A stretch of DNA of 48,443 nucleotides. Source: Hepatobacter sp965661165. Lineage in GTDB: Bacteria > Pseudomonadota > Alphaproteobacteria > Holosporales > Hepatobacteraceae. A program made the translations under genes and the position numbers. Below are positions 41,049-48,443 of this stretch, in pieces. The stretch covers positions 1 to 48,443 of the forward strand of contig CBFICL010000003.1 in assembly GCA_965661165.1 (NCBI GenBank). Direction: 5' to 3'. The number at the start of each line of letters is the position of its first letter. Positions within the stretch are counted from its first letter, which is position 1. The notes below the pieces were generated by a model. That model did not search any database, was not told where the DNA came from, and saw nothing but the letters and a program-made list of their open reading frames with translations.

Positions 41049-41507
41049 ATGGATCAAGAGGTCAAGAAGGAAAGTCAGCAAATGGAATGTACATTGTCCT
41101 TGCTGAAACCCGATGTCACGAAACGCAATCTGACGGGTCGTGTCAACAGCCGAATTGAGGAAGCGCATTTTGAAATTATTGCTCAAAAGCGTCTTCACCT
41201 CACCCTGGATCAGGCGGCGCGTTTTTACGACGTGCACAAGGATCGCAATTTTTTTGAAGATCTGTGTCGATCGATGTGCTGTGGGCCCATCGTGGCGCAA
41301 GTGTTACGGAAAGAGAACGCCATTACTGACTATCGATCCCTGATGGGGGCCACCAACCCCTCAGCAGCACAAGACAACACGCTGAGAAAAGAATTTGGCG
41401 TTTCCATTGAAGAAAACTCTGTACACGGATCGGACAGCTTTGATACCGCATGTAAAGAGATCCCCTTCTTTTTTAGCCAGATTGAGCTTTTGCCCTGGGT
41501 AAAGTGA
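41049..41507 (+). CDS. ndk: Nucleoside diphosphate kinase
   Basis: Ndk transfers the gamma-phosphate between nucleoside triphosphates and diphosphates through a phospho-histidine. The 152-aa product has the start ECTLSLLKPDVTKRNLTG, the nucleotide site region FYDVHKDRNFF, the YRSLMGATNP segment and catalytic H126 in NSVHGSDS. It carries about 11 extra N-terminal residues when begun at ATG 41049; AGGAAAG supports this start over the internal ATG at 41082. Compared with typical Ndk the residues around RSMCCGPIVAQVLRKENAI are somewhat divergent, but the catalytic set is complete. Confidence 0.94.
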   Translation: MDQEVKKESQQMECTLSLLKPDVTKRNLTGRVNSRIEEAHFEIIAQKRLHLTLDQAARFYDVHKDRNFFEDLCRSMCCGPIVAQVLRKENAITDYRSLMGATNPSAAQDNTLRKEFGVSIEENSVHGSDSFDTACKEIPFFFSQIELLPWVK

Positions 41508-41582
41508 ACGCCGCGATCCTTGTCTTGAAAAAAGACGCCGATTGTATTACCCTTAGAGGAAATTCTTCTAAGATAGTTGCTT

Positions 41583-42116
41583 GTGGTGGTCAGTAAAACC
41601 CCGGTTCCTTTCATGTCGCGCGCGACAGCCGTTTGGCTTGCCCAAAATACAGACCTGACGGACCAGCAAATCGGTCGTTCGTGTGGCCTGCATTTTTTAG
41701 AGTTGAAACGCCTCAAAGAGGGCGGGCTTCAAGCTGAAAACCCGTTGCTTAATGGTCAGCTCACACAAGAGGAAATTGATCGCTGTCTCGCAGACGAAAA
41801 GGCAACGCTTGTCTTTCAAAGCCCTTTGCAAGGATTAAAAAAACCTGGTAAAGAACGCAAGTATACACCCATTGCACGACGCCAAGATCGCCCCAAGGCC
41901 ATCGCTTGGTTGATTAAGCATCATCCTCAGTTGAGTAATGCACAAATTGCAAGCCTGATTGCCACAACATCGAAAACCATCCAAGCTGTAAAAAATCGGA
42001 CGCATGCTTCAGAAGACATTCAGCCCCACCACCCTGTGTTGCTGGGCTTATGCACGGAAAAGCAGCTTCATGATGCGCTGGATACCGTGAGCGTTGAGAA
42101 ATCTGACCCCTCTTAA
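41583..42116 (+). CDS. trcR: Cell-cycle transcriptional regulator TrcR (DUF1013)
   Basis: This is a DUF1013-type protein, a family restricted mainly to alphaproteobacteria and annotated as cell-cycle regulator TrcR. The product (about 177 aa) opens with the family pattern PVPFMSRATAVWLAQNTDLTDQQIG, continues with NPLLNGQLTQEEIDRC, and has a second helix-turn-helix-like half (AIAWLIKHHPQLSNAQIASLIATTSKTIQAVKNR). The start is uncertain: GTG codons at 41583 and 41586 would keep the family's short N-terminal extension, ATG 41613 would lose it, and no ribosome site decides. It follows ndk. Confidence 0.85.
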   Translation: MVVSKTPVPFMSRATAVWLAQNTDLTDQQIGRSCGLHFLELKRLKEGGLQAENPLLNGQLTQEEIDRCLADEKATLVFQSPLQGLKKPGKERKYTPIARRQDRPKAIAWLIKHHPQLSNAQIASLIATTSKTIQAVKNRTHASEDIQPHHPVLLGLCTEKQLHDALDTVSVEKSDPS

Positions 42117-42207
42117 GGCAGCTTTCCTAGAAGAAACCGCGATTGCACACCTGGTGCATTAACGTTTGAAAGCAAGTTACGTGAATGTTTTTGTTAAAAA
42201 TGGACCC

Positions 42208-43989
42208 ATGCCCGCAAAACGACCTCTTCTTTTGAGGAAGGGGTTTTCTCTGCCTGCCTTTTTATGGCAAATGATCAAACCGTTTCGATTTTGGTCATTG
42301 AGTATGGGGCTGGTGTCTATTGTGTGGGCCATCGATTTTTCTGTGCGCCCCTATTTATTGAAGGTCATGCTTGATCAAATTCAAAGCCTGCCCCCACAGC
42401 AAGCCTATGCAAACCTTTTTAAACCTGCAGCTTTCTATATCTTTCTCACTTTTTTGATTGGGTGCATGTTTCGGTGGTATGATTTTGCGTGGATTCGCCT
42501 GAACGCCCCTCTCAAAAGGCATGCGGGCCTTTTGCTAATGCAACGCATGATGCGTCATGCCCACCCCTTTTATCAAACCCACCTCTCAGGCAACCAAGCC
42601 AACAAAATCCAAGATGTCATGAGCGGCATTCCCGATCTTCTCAAAATGCTTTCGGATCAGTTTTTGGCGCAATTTTTGGCCCTACTCATTGCCATCACCA
42701 CGCTGTGGACCGTGAATGTGCGTTTTGCCGTTGCCTTAAGCCTGTGGTGCCTTGTCTACATTGGGGCGACCTTAATCTCTGCACCCAAGGCTCAACACTT
42801 ATCAAGAAAATATTCAGAAAAGCGGGCGTCTGTGTTGGGTTCGATCGTGGATCTGCTCACCAACATGGTAAGTGTGCGTTTTTTCACCGGTGAGCATAAA
42901 GAAAAACAAATCCTGAAGAAAAAGCTTTCCTCCCTTGTCAATGCAGCACAGGGGCGAGATTGGTTCTTTTTCTGGATTTTCTTTTTCCAAGGCATGTCGT
43001 TTATTGTGTATCAAAGTGCCTGCATTTTGTGGCTGCTGAACGGGTTTCATCAGGGGGGCGTGTCTGCAGGTGATTTTGCGCTGATCTTGACCATCAACAT
43101 CACCATCGTGGACCGCTTGTGGTCGCTCTCAAAAGATTTTTCTAAATTCACAGAACTCCTCGGCAGCGTCACTCAAGGCCTGGCGTTGGTCTATACCCCC
43201 ATTGAAATCAAAGATAAGCCGGGCGCTCAACCTCTTGTGGTGAAAGCCGGACGGATTACCTTCCAAAATGTGCAATTTCAATACCGCGGCGAAGAGCCTT
43301 TGTTTCAGAACAATTCTGTCACCATTCAAGCTGGGCAAAAAATTGGCCTGGTGGGCCGCTCGGGCAGTGGAAAAACAACCTTTGTTAACCTGATCTTGCG
43401 CCTTTTTGAAATTAAATCAGGCGTCATTGCCATTGACGGCCAAAACATTCAGGACGTGACGCAAGAATCGCTTCGTAACCAAATTGCCATCATTCCCCAA
43501 AGTCCTATCTTGTTTCACCGCAGCATTGCCGAAAACATTCGCTATGGACGGCATGACGCCACCAATAAAGAAGTACTGGAGGCCTCTAAAAAAGCACTGT
43601 CCCACACGTTTATCAAAAAAATGCCCGAACAATATGACACCATGGTAGGCGAGCGTGGCTTAAGGCTGTCTGGCGGGCAACGTCAACGCATTGCCATCGC
43701 ACGTGCGTTTTTGAAAGATGCACCCATTCTTATTCTTGACGAAGCCACATCTGAGCTCGATTCACTTACCGAAAGCAATATACAGCACTCGCTTGAAACG
43801 TTGATGACCGGCAAAACCACGTTGGTGATTGCCCACCGCCTCTCAACCCTGATGTCCATGGATCGTATTTTGGTTTTTGATGATGGCAACATCGTGGCCG
43901 AAGGCACACACAAGTCTTTGCTCAGAAAATCAGCGCTTTATAAAGATCTGTGGAGCAAGCAGGTGGGTGACTTTTTGACCGCCAGCTAA
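42208..43989 (+). CDS. ABC exporter, fused membrane and ATPase domains
   Basis: This is a type IV (exporter-fold) half-transporter of the MsbA-like group that would work as a homodimer in the inner membrane. The N-terminal ~325 residues hold six membrane segments. The ATPase domain follows, with Walker A GRSGSGKTT (383-391), the Q-loop IIPQSP, the signature LRLSGGQRQR, Walker B ILILDEATSELD and the H-loop VIAHRLST. The substrate is not readable from sequence; lipid, peptide or drug export are all possible. ATG 42208 is my choice; an in-frame TTG at 42166 is possible, and neither has a good ribosome site. Confidence 0.92.
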   Translation: MPAKRPLLLRKGFSLPAFLWQMIKPFRFWSLSMGLVSIVWAIDFSVRPYLLKVMLDQIQSLPPQQAYANLFKPAAFYIFLTFLIGCMFRWYDFAWIRLNAPLKRHAGLLLMQRMMRHAHPFYQTHLSGNQANKIQDVMSGIPDLLKMLSDQFLAQFLALLIAITTLWTVNVRFAVALSLWCLVYIGATLISAPKAQHLSRKYSEKRASVLGSIVDLLTNMVSVRFFTGEHKEKQILKKKLSSLVNAAQGRDWFFFWIFFFQGMSFIVYQSACILWLLNGFHQGGVSAGDFALILTINITIVDRLWSLSKDFSKFTELLGSVTQGLALVYTPIEIKDKPGAQPLVVKAGRITFQNVQFQYRGEEPLFQNNSVTIQAGQKIGLVGRSGSGKTTFVNLILRLFEIKSGVIAIDGQNIQDVTQESLRNQIAIIPQSPILFHRSIAENIRYGRHDATNKEVLEASKKALSHTFIKKMPEQYDTMVGERGLRLSGGQRQRIAIARAFLKDAPILILDEATSELDSLTESNIQHSLETLMTGKTTLVIAHRLSTLMSMDRILVFDDGNIVAEGTHKSLLRKSALYKDLWSKQVGDFLTAS

Positions 43990-44158
43990 CGCACTTTCTC
44001 CTTTGACAGAGAACGTGACAGACGGGCCCATCAGGCGGAACTTAAGAACTTAACCGCAAGACCTATGGCAAACAGCCCCCAAGGTAGCCCTCGGGCAAGA
44101 AAGTGACCATTCCCCCTCAGGCTGCCACCCGTCATGAACGGTCTTTCAGCGAGACTCC

Positions 44159-44848
44159 TTAGAAAACATAGCTGACACCCACCATCACAGCATGGGCACG
44201 CCAATTTTTGAGACTTTGGTTGATTTCCCAGCCCACACTGTCATAAGAAATGCTTTTTGCGCTCGAGAGATCTGTGTAGATATATTCCAAGTGCGCCGCC
44301 AATCCCAGCAATTGCGCGCGCAACCCCAGCCCCAAGGACGGCGCCCACGCAGATGTTTTTGCGTTGTGCGTATAGACCGTAGCGCCTGACACTTCCTGAT
44401 GATAGGTATACCGAAGCTGATGCCAACCAAATGCCACCTTGACATAAGGGCTCACCACCCCCAAGGACAGACCGCCACTGACGGCCAACCCAGACATCCA
44501 CCCTTTTTGGAGGCGGCTGTATAAGATAGGTCCTGTGGGCAAGATCATCGATGCCGCATCACTGACAGACCGATCATACCCTACATAGGCTTCCGTGCGC
44601 ACAAAAGGCAACAAAAAAGACCACTCATAACCTGCAGACACATAACCCAGTGGCCCATGGCTGCGAAAGGACTTCTCATAGGCAAGCGCAAAAGTATCCA
44701 CCAAATCGGTGCGCTGACCTTGCGACGTTTGCATACCGCCCATCACGCCCACACAAGGGCCGCTGGCCATGCCGTTGGTGCACCACGCCAGCACACAAAG
44801 GCCCACACCAATATATTGTTTATGTTTTGCGCCGTAAACCCACCCCAT
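44159..44848 (-). CDS. Outer-membrane beta-barrel protein
   Basis: The 229-aa product starts with a signal peptide (core QYIGVGLCVLAWC, cleavage after GMAS) and then shows alternating hydrophobic/polar strands with many aromatic residues and Gly. It ends with VGVSYVF, the C-terminal Phe recognised by the BAM machinery. The pattern suits an eight- to ten-stranded barrel of the OmpA/surface-antigen type. I chose ATG 44848 because AAAGGA precedes it; an in-frame TTG upstream is less likely. In host-associated alphaproteobacteria such proteins are often major surface antigens, but the family cannot be fixed here. It converges with the ABC exporter. Confidence 0.8.
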   Translation of the reverse strand: MGWVYGAKHKQYIGVGLCVLAWCTNGMASGPCVGVMGGMQTSQGQRTDLVDTFALAYEKSFRSHGPLGYVSAGYEWSFLLPFVRTEAYVGYDRSVSDAASMILPTGPILYSRLQKGWMSGLAVSGGLSLGVVSPYVKVAFGWHQLRYTYHQEVSGATVYTHNAKTSAWAPSLGLGLRAQLLGLAAHLEYIYTDLSSAKSISYDSVGWEINQSLKNWRAHAVMVGVSYVF

Positions 44849-45027
44849 GATGCATCCTTTACCCAAAAACGTTGGCCATAGTGTAAAAGAAAACCACCCA
44901 AAAAAACAGATTGCTGTCTAACCCTTTGTCTTTGTGACAAGCAAATCCAACCAAGGCACCCATCCTTGCCGCGCCACCTTGCGTGCTCTTATCTCGTGAC
45001 GCCAAAAACCCTGCATATCGCAAATGT

Positions 45028-46158
45028 TTACACAAGGCGAAGAGGTAACCACCCCACGGTGCGTTCAAGAACGAAAGAAACCGTATGATAAAGGTCATCC
45101 TGGCATCTCTTCACAAAACGTTGAAAAGCCTGCTGGCAGGTGGCCACGTTCTCCCTCATTTTCTCCATCAAGCCGCGTTGATCGAGATGAATCCCTACAA
45201 CGGGCAAATCATGTTCTTCTGCATAGGTCACAAAGGGCGCATACTGTGCCCACGATGGTGATGCTTTCAGCTCTTCTATTGTCTTAGCGGGCGTAAGCAC
45301 AAAAATGCCTGTCACATCCGTGTCATACGGTGTATAAAAAATCTCATTCCATGGGCCAAAAAACCATGACGCCACGATGCCCTTTGTCATCACATGTTGA
45401 GGCCATTGAATCCCTTGATTCATCGCGGCGTATAAAGATAAATCTTCACAATCACCGCTTTTATACACAAACCGCTTTGTGCTTTGCAGCTCGATCGATT
45501 GCGGTGTGCTTAAGTCATGAGGGGAAGCCGCCAAGATATTATGGCTTTTAAGGTCAAGAATAAGCCCACCACGCCTTTCATCTGAAAAAAACATCTTCAG
45601 GGAAGACAACGGGCCACATGAGCAAGATGTGACCGTCGACACACCATGACCATCCAGCTCCCTGGCATTCATGGCTTTCCACAACTCATCATCCTCGGCA
45701 ATGTGCCGCGAGTCATGATAGGCACTGAAGGTAAACCGCTGCTCTTTGGGGACACCAGATGCGACTGTCCTATACGCAAGCGGCTTGTCTGTATCCACAG
45801 CGCCTAGCGAAAGGCCCACAGGATGAAACCATGCCACCTCATCCCAGGCCTCGAGTGCCCTTTTTTCCTTTTCTGTGCGCGCAAGTGGCTTTTCAAAGTA
45901 AATGACCTGCGCCTTGTAAACACCTGTAGGTTCTCTGGGAACAAAGGTTGCTAAACGCTCCCGCTCCAGCTCTTTTAATGCCTCGCTTTTTAGAATCGCA
46001 GCGCGCGCCTCCCGCCCCGGCAGATAAACCTCTACAGCACCCTCGCGAAGCGAGGGGGTGAGCACCGTGTGCCCTTCTTGTAAAATACGCGCCTTATGCG
46101 CAGCCTCAACATGAAAGGCAAAAAGCAATGTGGAGAAAAAAAAGAAGAAGGTCTTCAC
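45028..46158 (-). CDS. Exported protein of unknown function with GDCED motif
   Basis: The family is not recognised. GTG 46158, with GGA upstream, opens a signal peptide (KTFFFFFSTLLFAFHVEA, cleavage before AHKAR); the mature protein has about 355 aa. Residues 235-239 read GDCED, followed by LSLYAAMNQGI. This resembles the cysteine motif of transglutaminase-like cysteine proteases, but the expected His and Asp motifs are not clear. Other notable parts are AYHDSRHIAEDDELWKAMN, ELDGHGVSTVTSCSCGPL and a C-terminal helical region. A longer open frame upstream lacks a ribosome site. It could be a secreted enzyme acting on host targets; this is speculation. Confidence 0.7.
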   Translation of the reverse strand: MKTFFFFFSTLLFAFHVEAAHKARILQEGHTVLTPSLREGAVEVYLPGREARAAILKSEALKELERERLATFVPREPTGVYKAQVIYFEKPLARTEKEKRALEAWDEVAWFHPVGLSLGAVDTDKPLAYRTVASGVPKEQRFTFSAYHDSRHIAEDDELWKAMNARELDGHGVSTVTSCSCGPLSSLKMFFSDERRGGLILDLKSHNILAASPHDLSTPQSIELQSTKRFVYKSGDCEDLSLYAAMNQGIQWPQHVMTKGIVASWFFGPWNEIFYTPYDTDVTGIFVLTPAKTIEELKASPSWAQYAPFVTYAEEHDLPVVGIHLDQRGLMEKMRENVATCQQAFQRFVKRCQDDLYHTVSFVLERTVGWLPLRLV

Positions 46159-46566
46159 GCTCAATCCATCCCGATATAGATTTAGATACGCAGCAATGGT
46201 ATCACCTTTGCACATCTTTGTCCTCAAAGTGCCTTAACTGCCTCTGTCAAAAGGACAAAAAAATGCGTTGCCAGCATTTTTATTAAAATTTTTTCTATAT
46301 CGGCAGACTTTCTCAAACAAAGAGATAACAAAAAATGGCCTTCTTTGCGGAAGTCTTCCTCGGGGAAATCTTTTTTAGGCTCTTTAAAAACGTCTCCTGT
46401 GGATAAGCTTCTTTTTTGTCAGACCTCTCGCCAGGGCGCCCACGTTTAGGACCCTCTTGTGAAGGCCTCTCTTGATTGTGCCCTTTGGTCATGCCTTTGA
46501 TTATGTCTCTGGGCGCCGCATCTGAAACGCTTACCCAAACGCTCGAACGTCAACGATTAAGCAGTA
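46159..46566. other. Gene-free gap before the tRNA
   Basis: About 400 bases. The half next to the exported gene is AT-rich and contains a perfect 9-base DnaA-box sequence (TGTGGATAA, 46398-46406). Only one such box is present here, so an origin is not supported. No small ORF with a ribosome site or RNA gene was recognised, and no clear promoter for the minus-strand gene could be set. Confidence 0.4.
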
Positions 46567-46642
46567 TGGCGTCCCCTAGGGGATTCGAACCCCTGTTGCC
46601 GCCGTGAGAGGGCGGTGTCCTAGGCCTCTAGACGAAGGGGAC
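46567..46642 (-). tRNA. tRNA-Glu, anticodon CUC
   Basis: The minus strand folds into a complete cloverleaf. The 7-bp acceptor stem is perfect (GTCCCCT with AGGGGAC), the anticodon stem is CCGCC/GGCGG with the loop CTCTCAC giving anticodon CTC, and the T-arm contains GGTTCGAATCC. The discriminator base is G and CCA is encoded (46567-46569). It reads GAG codons; a UUC isoacceptor must exist elsewhere to read GAA. Confidence 0.95.
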
Positions 46643-46822
46643 ATAAACGATGTCCAAAAACGCCAACGTTTTCCCCAGAGCGCACCTTAAGGCGCCTCAC
46701 CAGGGCCTATTCAGTGTTGCCGAAATCTGCGCGAAAGGCAAGGGCCCTTTTGGAAACGCCCTGTTCCTTGAGGGTAACCCTTGCCTCATGACGCCCCCTC
46801 GAAGGCGAGGGGTTTGAGCTCA

Positions 46823-47251
46823 TCACCCAGCGATCGGACTGCCCGGCGCCACCGAACCACCCGTATGGTGACCGCTTTTCGCAGGAGCATCAGAGTGCAT
46901 GTTGCCTGGGCCGGTGATTTGGCTGCGGGCATAATCTTTGCCTTGTTGAATTTGGCCGCGGGCATAGGTTTTTCCCCGTTGCAGTTGTGCATGCGCTTCC
47001 TGCCTTAGCTCATCCTTAAACGCTTCTTCTTCTTCCTTGAGAAACGCTTTTCCTTCTTTAACGGTTTCTCTTATGATGGGCTCAAGCTCCTTATAGGCTG
47101 CGTGCCCGGCTTTTTGTATCGCCCTTTGTGTTTTTTTCTTCAATACTCTGCTTTTTTTGGCAGGTATGACGCCCTTATACCTGGCCTCAAGATCCCCCAT
47201 AAAGCTTAACCCCATCACACCCACAAGCGCCATCATCAATACTTTTTTCAT
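46823..47251 (-). CDS. Small exported helical protein of unknown function
   Basis: The 142-aa product has a clear signal peptide (MKKVLMMALVGVMGLSFMGD, cleavage after LEA), then a highly charged, Lys/Glu/Gln-rich region predicted as one long amphipathic helix or coiled coil (about residues 38-112). It includes an imperfect repeat YARGQIQQG/YARSQI. The C-terminus is Gly/Ser/His/Pro-rich. GGAGAG precedes the ATG and a well-formed promoter lies upstream. It could be a periplasmic or secreted structural protein. I recognise no family. A short GC hairpin (46795-46812) follows the stop but lacks a T-run on this strand. Confidence 0.75.
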   Translation of the reverse strand: MKKVLMMALVGVMGLSFMGDLEARYKGVIPAKKSRVLKKKTQRAIQKAGHAAYKELEPIIRETVKEGKAFLKEEEEAFKDELRQEAHAQLQRGKTYARGQIQQGKDYARSQITGPGNMHSDAPAKSGHHTGGSVAPGSPIAG

Positions 47252-47281
47252 ACCATCTCTCCTATGCTGACAAAATTTGTC

Positions 47282-47310
47282 TTTATAAGATAATTTTTGA
47301 CATAAGTCAT
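47282..47310 (-). promoter_or_regulatory. Promoter of the small exported protein gene
   Basis: On the minus strand ATGACT (47305-47310) and TATAAA (47282-47287) are 17 bases apart, with about 25-30 nt to the ATG. A near-palindrome TGACATAAGTCA (47298-47309) overlaps the -35 and could be an operator. Confidence 0.5.
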
Positions 47311-47411
47311 TGAAAAATCGTTAATTTTTCAAGAAATGGCCATGAAAATCCTCAAACATTCACACAAGGCACCTGCCCCACGCCTCTCACCGACGGAAGG
47401 CATGAAGGGGA

Positions 47412-48443
47412 TTAGCGAAGATAACCATGGGTGTGCAGCGCATGCTGCGTGTCTGATACAGAGTTGTGCCTAAGCCTTCTCACGCGCGCACCGACGCCTT
47501 GAGGGAAATGATAGACCTTCCACGCATCCCACGCGCATAAGGCGTTGGCAAGGTTTTCGGCGTCAAGATTTTCAGGGCCCAGCACCATATCAGCCCAAAG
47601 ATGATTTTCAATAGGAACTATTTGATGGTCTTGAGGCATGGCACAAGCCAAACCCATATCTTGCATCAGGTAGGCCAACAGACCGAACCCTTTATGGCAG
47701 CTTTGTGGATCCTGCCACGCCCCTTCACCTGAAAAGAAGGTGTTCTTAATGCGCTGTATAGCCACGTGACGCATCCCTGCCCACAATAAAAAGCGTGTGT
47801 TGAGATTGCGACGATCCGAATCGCTTGAAACCGTTTGCTTGATGTGATGAAGGGTTTTAAACACCATGGCCTCCACCGCTAATACATGCAAAGAAAATAG
47901 GGCTTTGGGGGCGTCAAAAGAGAGGTTTTCTGCTTCAAAGATAGTTAAGTGCTTATTAAACCCTTTGCGAAAAGCTTTGATGCGTTTGGCATCCCTGCTG
48001 CCGCCCCCTGGACGCCCCATCAGCCACAGCGCATGCTTGATGGGATTGATCGCCGATGCATGGCCTGATTGCCTTGCCCAAGCATCCAGGGTCTGCGACC
48101 AACGCCCTGTGTCAGGGGCATCAGCTCGCCTCAACCCCACATGTCGCCGTAACGACCCGCGCCTTTCAAGCATGGGTGATGCGCGACCTTGAGATCCAAG
48201 ACCTGGTAAGGAACCCGCACTACCCCTGAGTAAGGTGCCTGCCAGATGATCTTCTGTGCCGCTCAAAAGGGCCCCAAAAGAACCAGCCTCAGCAGATGCT
48301 ACATCTAAAGCGCTTGCCTCAACCAAGGATAGGTTAGAAATGCTCTCTTCTGAAGGTCGGCACAGCGCACCCCACACAATGTGTTCTCCCGGCCCTGACT
48401 GATCTTCACCAAGACGACGCCTATCTGCCTCAGACGTTAAATG
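47412..48443 (-). CDS. Unknown protein, 5' end cut by the window edge
   Basis: The frame stays open from the stop at 47412-47414 to the right edge, so at least 343 codons are present and the true start lies outside. The first GTG inside the window (48377) is probably not the start. The N-terminal part visible is Ser/Gly/Arg-rich and likely disordered (for example RGSLRRHVGLRR). From about 47,440 to 48,080 it looks folded and helical, with NPIKHALWLMG, FSLHVLAVEAMVFKTLHHIK, RHVAIQRIKNTF and HKGFGLLAYLMQDMGLA. No known domain was recognised. Being beside other exported unknowns, it may be another lineage-specific, host-related protein. Confidence 0.65.
   Translation of the reverse strand, partial: HLTSEADRRRLGEDQSGPGEHIVWGALCRPSEESISNLSLVEASALDVASAEAGSFGALLSGTEDHLAGTLLRGSAGSLPGLGSQGRASPMLERRGSLRRHVGLRRADAPDTGRWSQTLDAWARQSGHASAINPIKHALWLMGRPGGGSRDAKRIKAFRKGFNKHLTIFEAENLSFDAPKALFSLHVLAVEAMVFKTLHHIKQTVSSDSDRRNLNTRFLLWAGMRHVAIQRIKNTFFSGEGAWQDPQSCHKGFGLLAYLMQDMGLACAMPQDHQIVPIENHLWADMVLGPENLDAENLANALCAWDAWKVYHFPQGVGARVRRLRHNSVSDTQHALHTHGYLR

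Noticed and set aside
46795..46812. Hairpin CCCCTCG/CGAGGGG as terminator of the small exported gene
   Set aside because: The T-run expected on the minus strand is missing; the few T bases lie on the wrong side.
1..48443. Insertion sequence, prophage, toxin-antitoxin pair, restriction system or CRISPR array
   Set aside because: No transposase, integrase, phage, toxin-antitoxin or restriction-modification protein, and no regularly spaced repeat array with unique spacers, was found on either strand.

Overview
The window looks like a chromosomal segment of a host-associated alphaproteobacterium, most likely of the Holosporales type (protist or invertebrate endosymbionts). Several gene neighbourhoods are alphaproteobacterial: ntrY-ntrX-trkA, plsY-dprA-topA, a CDP-alcohol phosphatidyltransferase next to an AI-2E-type permease and hdaA, and a DUF1013/TrcR cell-cycle regulator. 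The host-associated lifestyle is inferred from an exported F-box protein, an LRR protein beside it, several Sec-exported proteins of unknown function, a lone BioY biotin importer and ABC systems reduced to a few subunits. Base composition is about half G+C by eye, with much more AT-rich gene-free stretches. I see no insertion sequence, prophage, CRISPR array or rRNA.

Layout. 1-4117: dnaK with a terminator, an AT-rich gap with a perfect 20-bp palindrome, a candidate 32-codon membrane micro-ORF, ihfB, then a repeat-rich gap. 4118-8900: ntrY, ntrX (AAA+ core degenerate) and trkA. 8963-12451: gltX (minus), then rbfA, lolC and rpsU. 12452-15697: a gap ending in a Fur/Zur-like box, a candidate 34-codon micro-ORF, znuC, and a gene fusing the zinc permease to its binding protein. 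15725-17826: yejB-yejE permeases (minus). 17941-19122: divergent rubrerythrin and sodB. 19137-21304: prfB, with its programmed +1 frameshift, and prmC. 21601-23314 (minus): an exported parvulin and recR. 23559-25434: two exported unknowns. 25918-30674 (minus): bioY-tkt-rpiB-era-recO in one direction; rpiB carries an N-terminal membrane segment. 31098-34125: the LRR and F-box genes. 34234-43989 (plus): phosphatidyltransferase, perM-like permease, hdaA, plsY, dprA, topA, gatC, ndk, trcR and an ABC exporter. 44159-48443 (minus): outer-membrane barrel, exported unknowns, tRNA-Glu(CUC), and a gene cut by the right edge.

How the genes work together. Translation is represented by gltX, gatC, tRNA-Glu, rpsU, rbfA, prfB, prmC and era. 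gltX plus gatC fits an indirect Gln-tRNA route, although gatA and gatB are not here. Replication, topology and repair are covered by topA, hdaA, dprA, recO, recR and ihfB. Envelope and lipid functions are plsY, the phosphatidyltransferase, lolC, the parvulin and the barrel. Stress and metal functions are dnaK, sodB, rubrerythrin and the znu locus.

Most notable: the ZnuB-ZnuA fusion, whose joint looks like a retained signal peptide; the exported F-box protein beside an LRR protein; an NtrX whose ATPase motifs are lost; a membrane-anchored RpiB; two candidate micro-ORFs directly upstream of ihfB and znuC; and recurrent short tandem duplications confined to intergenic or promoter DNA.
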